Origin: Chromera velia
Taxonomy: Eukaryota; Sar; Chromeraceae
DNA: 27,500 nt
Assembly: GCA_018398765.1 (NCBI GenBank)
Contig: JAHBMJ010001230.1
Coordinates: 5,001-32,500, forward strand
Reading direction: 5' to 3'
The translations under genes were made by a program, and so were the position numbers. The stretch's first letter is position 1; every line of letters begins with the position of its first letter. Below are positions 21,130-27,500 of the stretch, piece by piece. A model generated the notes under the pieces. The model ran no database searches. It worked only from the letters and a program-made list of their open reading frames with translations, and was not told the DNA's origin.

Positions 21130-24100
21130 ATGTGCATCAGGGTCGGAACGTTTGTCTTCTTCCTTTCGTTCGTGCTCTCCACTGATCCCTGCTGCTCTGT
21201 GGGTGTGGCTGTGACTGGATTTGGACTTGCTCCACCGAACAAGGGGGGGATTGTGTTTCGGAGAAAAGGAGACGGCAAGATTGGAGACGGCAAAATTCTT
21301 CAGAAGAACAAAGCTTCGTTGTGTCACTTTTCGGTGCTTAGAGGAGAGATTGACTGCAGAGAGGGACATCAGTCTCTCTCTGTGGACTCGTCTGATGAAG
21401 AGGAAGGTGTGCTGATACACAACTGCCTCTCTGCTTTGCGTCAATTTGCATTCTTTCTCTTCTCCCTGGCAGCTGTCTTTTCACTGCCTCTTCTGGCAGC
21501 ATGGGGCAAAACCGCACCTGACGACACGCCGTGGTCTCTTTTTTGGGTCTATGAGCAGACCAAGGGGGGAGGGGAGGGAGACGGCAAACAGGGGGGCGAC
21601 GAGGGCCCCTGGCCAATGTCAGATTACGATCCCAAAGTTCGCATCAACTTTTCCAGGTCGATCTTGCATTTTCATACCTCTCCCTTATGATGGCGGATGA
21701 AGAAACTACAGCATGCCGATGTGGCTTGCTGCCAGGCCGTCTCCGGCCGTGTGGTCGATTTGCTGCGTCTACCCACACCCCTGGGTTTCTACACTGTCGA
21801 TGTCGTGATTTTATGATTTGCTGCTTCTTTGACCGCACGTTTGTTAAATTGGTCTTGTGAGGTTCTGATCAATGATGTATCTTCTCGCATAAAGCGAAGC
21901 GGATGCATAGAGAGAGGCAGAGAGGGAAAAGATCTTTGAGACTTGCTTTCTTGGAGGAAAGGCATTGGGGCGTACTGGAAATCGTACTGGACTCTGTTTC
22001 TCTTTCTGCCTGGTTTCTTGACTGAAAGATGTTTCAATTCAGCCCTGCATTGTCCCTGTCTGTTTTCCCCGTCCCTTCCTTGGTTCCTTTCTTCGTTTGT
22101 TTGGGTCATCATATGCCGCATGCATGCATGCACGCAGTCTTGAAGAGGCAAGGGGCATCATCATCATGGAGTTCTACGACCCCACATACGGTCGGTCAAC
22201 TTGCACGCTGTCTTCCTTCATCGTGCTCTGTCACTCTTGCACGTGTACTCGTTTCCCTCATGCCCCACCCCCGCACAAACACACACACACAGAGGGGGGT
22301 GGGTGGGGCGGACCGGGGTAAAAAGTGGCTTGCCGCCTGCTCATAGCGTGAAAGAAACAGCCGCTCTAGCTGCTCTCCTTTCTTTTCTTTTCTTTTCTTT
22401 TGGTTCTGTGCGTGCAGGTCTGGTGTTTCCTTACAGAGAGTACGACCAATGGAAATACGGGGACTCGAGGTACATGGAGAGACTCCCCAGGGCTGTGCTT
22501 CAGTCCGATGAGAGAACAGAGGCTGTTCTTGCAGACCTTGTCAAATCCCTCAGAGACCCCTACAGCACCTACCTCCCTGCACCCAAACGCTCAAAGATGA
22601 CACCAGAGGGAAGAGACGGCTCTGCACAGAGAGGGAGAGAGAAGACTTCAGCTGTCTCTGTTGCCTCGTCTCCCTCCTCCTCGTCTCTATGGCTCCGTTC
22701 CTCCTCGTCCCTCTTCTCCCCTCCAAAACTCCAGAGAGAGACGCCAGTCCCGTCTGTCTCTCCCAACGTTGGAGAGAGTGCTGATCTCCCTGTGTCCACC
22801 TCTGTGAAAGACGTGAGTGCGATGAAGAAGTCAAACGATGCTGAGATGGAAGGTGTGTTGAATGCGGAGAAGCAGAAAAGGCCGCTAGTCGAAAGTTCAA
22901 TCAAAGGCCCCTTTCCCCTGGCCGAGAGAGCGCCCATCCCTTTTGGAAGGACCCTCGCCCAGACCCGTAACGAAGAGGCCAACCTGATGCGAACGGCGAC
23001 AGGTGACAGACAGACAGGTATAGGCTCCAGTTGGATTTGCCAAAGAAGCACTCAGCTGGCTGAAAGAGAAGCGAAGAGAGAGACAGACTCTCTTTCCGGC
23101 TTCAAAAAAAAACGAAAGACAATCCCAAAATATCCCCACTTCTGTACGAATGCCGCGTATCTCCCGACCAGCAGCAGTTCTTCGCCCTCCTTCCCCTTGC
23201 CCTTGCCCTTCACCTCTCGAACAGCCGAAGCCTCCACTGCTTCTCCGAAAGCACGTGCACCCGTATCTGCCCCCTCTTCTCTTCTGCCCCCTGTCCAAGA
23301 CGCGAAGGAGGCAACACTGAGGGTGGCAGCCGACTTGTTGGGACAGGATCCGAACGGCATCAATGGGGGACAGTCTATTAGTGTGAGAGACCCAGCCACA
23401 TCCTCTGCCTCTGCCTCTGGACCTCAGTCCAGTCTGTCTGTCGATGGGATGGGCTCTTCGCGTCGGACTGATGAGAGGGGTGGGGCCTTTCCGAAGGGCA
23501 ACGGCAAAGGGGTAGAAGTCGGGGTACTTAGGGTCAAGTCAGTCAATCGAAGCGTTCGAAGAAAGCAAGGCCGATTGAGTATCTACCGAAAGCCTTCTTT
23601 CGTGCATTGTGTCCACTGCTTTGCTGTCTTGCCTTTCCCGGCCCTGGTTTTCTTTCTGTCCACGGAATGGCTCTCCAAGGATTTCAATGTATGGGGCGTG
23701 CATTGTGTGCCTGGAAGTCTTTCTTTTCTCGGTATGTGTGTACTGCGCGCATGCATGCAGAAAAAACATTTTTTAATTCTGCAAATGGAAATTATTTCGA
23801 TGACATTTCTGACTGCACGCAGGCTGTTTGCCCGGAGGGGTTCTGATGAGTTCATGGACGCCTTGAAAGAGATGGATCAGAAAGGAGTGGGGGGATTCGT
23901 GATTGACGTCAGGGGAACCCCAGGAGGAGTCATTCAGGAGGCAGCGCTCTGTGCATCTGCTCTCCTGGCGGATAACTCTGAAGTCGTGTACACGGTGGTG
24001 GACGTGAACGGATTCGTTGACACGTACACTGTGGGGGAGCAGGCGGCGGTCAGTGAGCAATAGTTTCATGGTACTTCTATGAGACAAAGGGTGCAGAACA

Positions 24101-25151
24101 TTCAGCCATAAGGATTGGTTGAAGCGTCACAGCGAATGACGTGTGCTGTGCCCTACTAAATGATGTCCCGACACTTGTCCCCATCGGAATGCGTCTCCTT
24201 CATTAAGTCTGTCTCGCAGCACTCTTTCTGGCGTTCTCGTCATTTTTTTCTTTTCTTCCTTTCGAATTCCAGAGAACCGCAGCAAGTCATTCTCATCTCT
24301 GCAACAGTTCTTGTGTCTTGTGGCGGATTGCAGCACTCCGTTAGGCCGCATACGTTTCAGGGACGCATGTGCTCTCAACATTCATTCCGTTCATTTATTA
24401 ATATCAAATAGAGAGACAAATAACCGAGAGACCACTTAACACCATGTTACATCATGGTCACTCACTGACTCCCTCCCTCCCTCCCTCTGTGCAGGACCGT
24501 CACTTCAGAGGACTCCTCGCAGATGCCTCAAAGCCTGTGGTGGTCTTGGTGGACGGAGGTGGGCAGGCAGGCATTTTGCATGTCGCTCTGCTTTCTCTCT
24601 CTTCCTCCCCACCCCTTACCTCTGTGTGTATGTGTGTGTGTGCGCGGACAGAGAAAGAAGAGAAGCTGTCTTGCCATCACGTCCCTTTCCCCTGCGGCTC
24701 TTGCCGAGAATATCTTTCCTCGCTCCCGCTGGTTTGTGTTCGTAGTCGAGACACATGCAGAGATCCAATCGGCCGGAGCTCTTTTGTCATTTCTGCGGCC
24801 ACGGAGAGGGGGTCTGTTTGCATACAGATCACTTTGGGGACCTTTTGTCTTTTTCTTGTCTCTCCCCACCTGCATGCAGAGACGGCAAGCGCTGCGGAAG
24901 TTTTTGTTTCTGCGTTGCGGGACAATGGCCGGGGTGTCATTGCGGGGCCGTCTCGGACGTTTGGCAAGTCGCTCATTCAGCACGCCTTTCGTCTACCCAA
25001 CAGGGGCACACTCCGTCTGACTGTTGCAGAGTTTCTATCTCCGAAGAAGCAGCACTTCTTCCGGCACGCTAGCGGCCAGCCGGGTATCGGTCCTGACATT
25101 TCTTCTTTTGAACTCAGGACCTTTTTTGGGATGGGCGACAAGGGTGCATAG
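21130..25151 (+). CDS. Plastid-targeted C-terminal processing peptidase, S41 family, without PDZ domain (6 exons)
   Basis: Predicted serine endopeptidase of the CtpA type; in plastids this family matures the D1 protein of photosystem II in the thylakoid lumen. Exons: 21130-21656, 22138-22190, 22418-23537, 23823-24048, 24495-24558, 24880-25151 (2,262 bp, 753 residues). Seen: a signal-peptide-like start (CIRVGTFVFFLSFVLS), Phe31 at a plausible transit-peptide start, and a second hydrophobic segment at 105-124 ending LPLLAAWG, like a thylakoid-transfer signal. The S41 N-terminal part follows (LEEARGIIIMEFYDPTY, LVKSLRDPYSTYLP). The core has GVGGFVIDVRGTPGGV, VVVLVDG, nucleophile Ser667 in ETASAAEV, and Lys693 in RTFGKS. 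The expected PDZ domain between YLP (247) and VGVLRV (561) is replaced by about 310 Ser/Pro/Arg-rich residues. An AATAAA lies at 25220. The ATG has A at -3. Confidence 0.87.
22375..22401. repeat. TTTTC microsatellite before a splice acceptor
   Basis: Five or so TTTTC units form the polypyrimidine tract of the Ctp intron that ends at 22417. Confidence 0.85.
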
Positions 25152-25890
25152 GAGCTAGAGCATGCAGAGCAGGATTCAAGTCTGATACGACTTTGAGACA
25201 TTAGAAACACAACTTATTGAATAAAGACTCATGCATATGAAAGAGAAGTGTTTCATAGTGTTTTGCAATGCTATACAATGCTATATGAAATCAAAGTCAA
25301 ATTCTAGGCTAAATTTTACTTCAGTATCATCATCATACTAATATTTAGATTCACATTTCATTTTAGTAGACTGTTTTGTAGTGTCGTGTACAGAGTGTAA
25401 AACATAGGTAAAAAAATGTTAAAAAAGTGATGATGGAAATTAAAGTTTAAAGTAAGGACGAGAAAGGGTGCATAGGTGCAAGGTGCAAGGTGCTTTAGAC
25501 GAATTCAGGTGCATTTCAGGTGCATTCAACAGGTGCATTGTTTCTACTATAAAAACATAAATTAAAGAGCCGTCTCCTAGGGTTTCTAGCCATTAAAAGG
25601 CGCCTAATTCAATGCCTAAACACTCTTTCTCATATAACATAGCTGCACAATCTTTTACTATAAGAATTTGATTGAAAAACACATAAAAAGTTGATAAAAA
25701 CCGATAGCAAGTCTCGTTTTTAAATTATAAAAACGATCCTTTGAACTGGATTCAGCTACACTGCAGCATTTCACTTCTTGCAAATTGATTCTCATGTGAT
25801 TCATCAACAAATTAAAAAATAGCAAAAGCATTCCAACGATGGGGAATCTTCTCAATTTTGTGGAGAAACGAGCTAAACGGTGCTGTCCGA
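25152..25890. other. AT-rich spacer 3' of the Ctp gene
   Basis: No gene is seen. A cluster of AGGTGCA heptamers lies at 25466-25540; the rest is AT-rich with no recognised element. Confidence 0.5.
25220..25225 (+). terminator. Possible polyadenylation signal of the Ctp gene
   Basis: An AATAAA hexamer lies 69 bp after the Ctp stop codon. I do not know that this organism uses this hexamer, and the other genes here lack a clear one. Confidence 0.35.
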
Positions 25891-25891
25891 A

Positions 25892-26960
25892 GCATGAAAG
25901 ACATGCCGCTGCCTGAGCAAAGAATGAAAGAGGTACAGTCATGTTGCTGACTGAGTAGAGAGTGGAAGAGACGGAGACATGTTGCTGACTGAGTACTAGA
26001 GAATGAAAGAGGTGCAGTCATATTGCTGACAGAGCAGAAAGTGAGATAGATAGAGCTAGGCTGCTCCCTATGCAGAGAATGAGAGAGGTGCAGTCATGCT
26101 GTTGTCTGAACTCAGAATAAAAGAGGTGTAGTCGTGCTGCTGCCTCAGCAAAGAATGAAAGAGGTGCAGTCATGCTATTGACTGAGGAAAGAATGAAAGA
26201 GGTGCACTCATGCCGCTGACTGAGCAGAGAGTGAAAGAGATGCCGACATGCTGCTGCTTGAACAAAGAATGAAAGAGGTGCGGTCATGCTGCTGATATAG
26301 AGCGAGCCACGCTGCGGCCTGAGCCGAGAATGAGAGAGGTGCAGTCATGCTGCTGCCTGGGCAGAAAGTGAAAGAGGTGTAGTCCTGATACTGACTGAGC
26401 ACTGCCAGAGAGTGAGAGCGATGGAGTCATGCAGCCGACTGTGCAAAGAATGAAAGAGGTACAGTCATACTGCTGCCTCGGCAGAGATTGAAAGAAATGC
26501 GGACGTGCCGCTCCTGGGCAGAGAGTGAAACGGAGTGAGAGGGACGCAGTCCGGCTGCTCATGAGCAGAGAATGAAAGAGATGCGGTCATACTGCTGTCT
26601 GAGCGGAGAATGAAAGAGGTGCAGTCATGCTGTTGCCTCAGCAAAGAATGGAAGAGGTGCAGTGACTGTCATGTTACTGACTGAGCAGAGAGTGAGAGCG
26701 ATGGAATCATGCTGTTGCTTAAAAAAGAGGCGCAGTCACGCTGCTGCCTCGGCAGAGAGTGAAAGAAAAGTAGAGGTGCCGCTCCTGGGCAGAGAGCGAG
26801 ACATGCAGAGAGGGAAGGACCGAGTCACGCAGTCAGGCTGCTCATGAGCAGAGAATGAAAGAGATGCGGTCATGCTGCTGTCTGAGCAGAGAATAAAAGA
26901 GGTGTAGTCATGCTCTTGACGCAGCAAAGAAAGAAAGAGGAACAGTCATGTTACTGGTCG
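25892..26960. repeat. Imperfect ~38-bp tandem array, about 28 copies
   Basis: Diverged copies of a unit of the form AGAATGAAAGAGGTGCAGTC - ATGCTGCTGC - CTGAGCAG, with variable spacing and substitutions. Short open frames on the minus strand are produced by the repeat and cycle through frames, since 38 is not a multiple of 3. I find no coding support. Confidence 0.85.
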
Positions 26961-27500
26961 ACTGCAAGAGGTTTTTTTGTCAGATGATATGGATCTGCAT
27001 GCATGCGCATGCATCTTTGCATGCGAGACTGCAGGGCGGCGCACATTGCAAGACCCATGCATGCATATATATGCATGCAGCGCATCCCCTGGGCATTGAT
27101 TTGTACCGACTTTTTATTTACTGGTGCCTACAGCAATGAATAAATCTGTCTGAATTCCTAAAATTGCTAGCAACGTCAACCTACCTATGCCTTTCCTTTC
27201 TGCACTTCTGATGCGAGTCTCTACTTCCCACACGCACTCCGTAACGCCTCTTCCTTACAAAAAAAGACTAAACGAAGGGCTAAAAGCAAACCGTTGTTCT
27301 GTTCCCCCCTGCTCCCAGATAAAACAACACATGAAAAAAAGTGCCCGAAAAGGCCATGCTTCTCTGATCTAACCATTGGGATTCGTTTAGAAAAATATGG
27401 AAACTACAGAACAACATAGCTTTCATTGAATGATTCGCTCAAAATCTTCTCTCTGTGCTGTCTAAGAAGCAATCGGAGGACTCTTCTTTCCGTATGTATT
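26961..27500. other. Region with GCATGC palindromes, otherwise unassigned
   Basis: Positions 26996-27080 hold several GCATGC motifs, including a 16-bp palindrome (26999-27014) and a 22-bp palindrome (27058-27079). GAATAAATC occurs near 27138. The remainder to the window end shows no convincing exon on either strand. Confidence 0.6.

Noticed and set aside
26018-26927. Series of minus-strand open frames of 60-90 residues starting MTAPLSF
   Set aside because: All are readings of the 38-bp tandem array, which shifts frame each copy; not a protein family.
1-27500. Dinoflagellate origin
   Set aside because: All modelled introns fit GT-AG; dinoflagellates commonly use GC or GA donors, and no spliced-leader signal is seen. 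This is not decisive.
1-27500. CRISPR array, bacterial operon or phage elements
   Set aside because: The tandem repeats lack unique spacers, and the genes are intron-rich and eukaryotic.

Overview
The window looks like a draft-assembly piece of a nuclear genome from a unicellular photosynthetic eukaryote. Genes are split by many GT-AG introns, coding exons are GC-rich and E/R/K/G-rich, introns are T-rich and full of microsatellites, and intergenic spacers are AT-rich. One gene product carries a secretory-type leader followed by a plastid-type presequence and a second hydrophobic segment, as expected for a thylakoid-lumen protein of an alga with a complex plastid. A chromerid alga such as Chromera velia is my best guess. 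This is inference; no marker in the window proves it.

Layout. (1) Minus strand, 3734 to 803: a five-exon gene for a membrane-anchored protein disulfide isomerase-like protein with a WCGHC active site. (2) 3735-4521: a divergent intergenic region with a tRNA-like sequence (tRNA pseudogene or SINE head). (3) Plus strand, 4522-8559: a ten-exon gene for a YTH-domain protein, a predicted N6-methyladenosine RNA reader of YTHDC1-like type. (4) 8560-9805: AT-rich spacer with a ~200-bp CT tract. (5) Plus strand, 9806-19799: a long gene of about 18 exons for an unrecognised, highly charged protein of about 1,426 residues; it may instead be two genes, 9806-10465 and 11039-19799. One of its introns holds a 29-bp minisatellite. 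(6) 19800-21129: AT-rich spacer with a short element bounded by terminal inverted repeats and TA dinucleotides (MITE-like), then a GC-rich patch. (7) Plus strand, 21130-25151: a six-exon gene for a plastid-targeted C-terminal processing peptidase (family S41, CtpA-like) with its catalytic Ser and Lys but no recognisable PDZ domain. (8) 25152-27500: AT-rich spacer, a ~1-kb array of a ~38-bp repeat, and a cluster of GCATGC palindromes.

The four genes act in separate places (secretory-pathway protein folding, RNA-modification reading, unknown, thylakoid protein maturation). I see no operon-like or pathway logic joining them. The most unusual signals are genome-wide style features visible across all genes: donor sites that tolerate C at +3, acceptors strongly biased to TGCAG, and seven introns that are multiples of three and stop-free in the reading frame, so their retention would keep the protein in frame.
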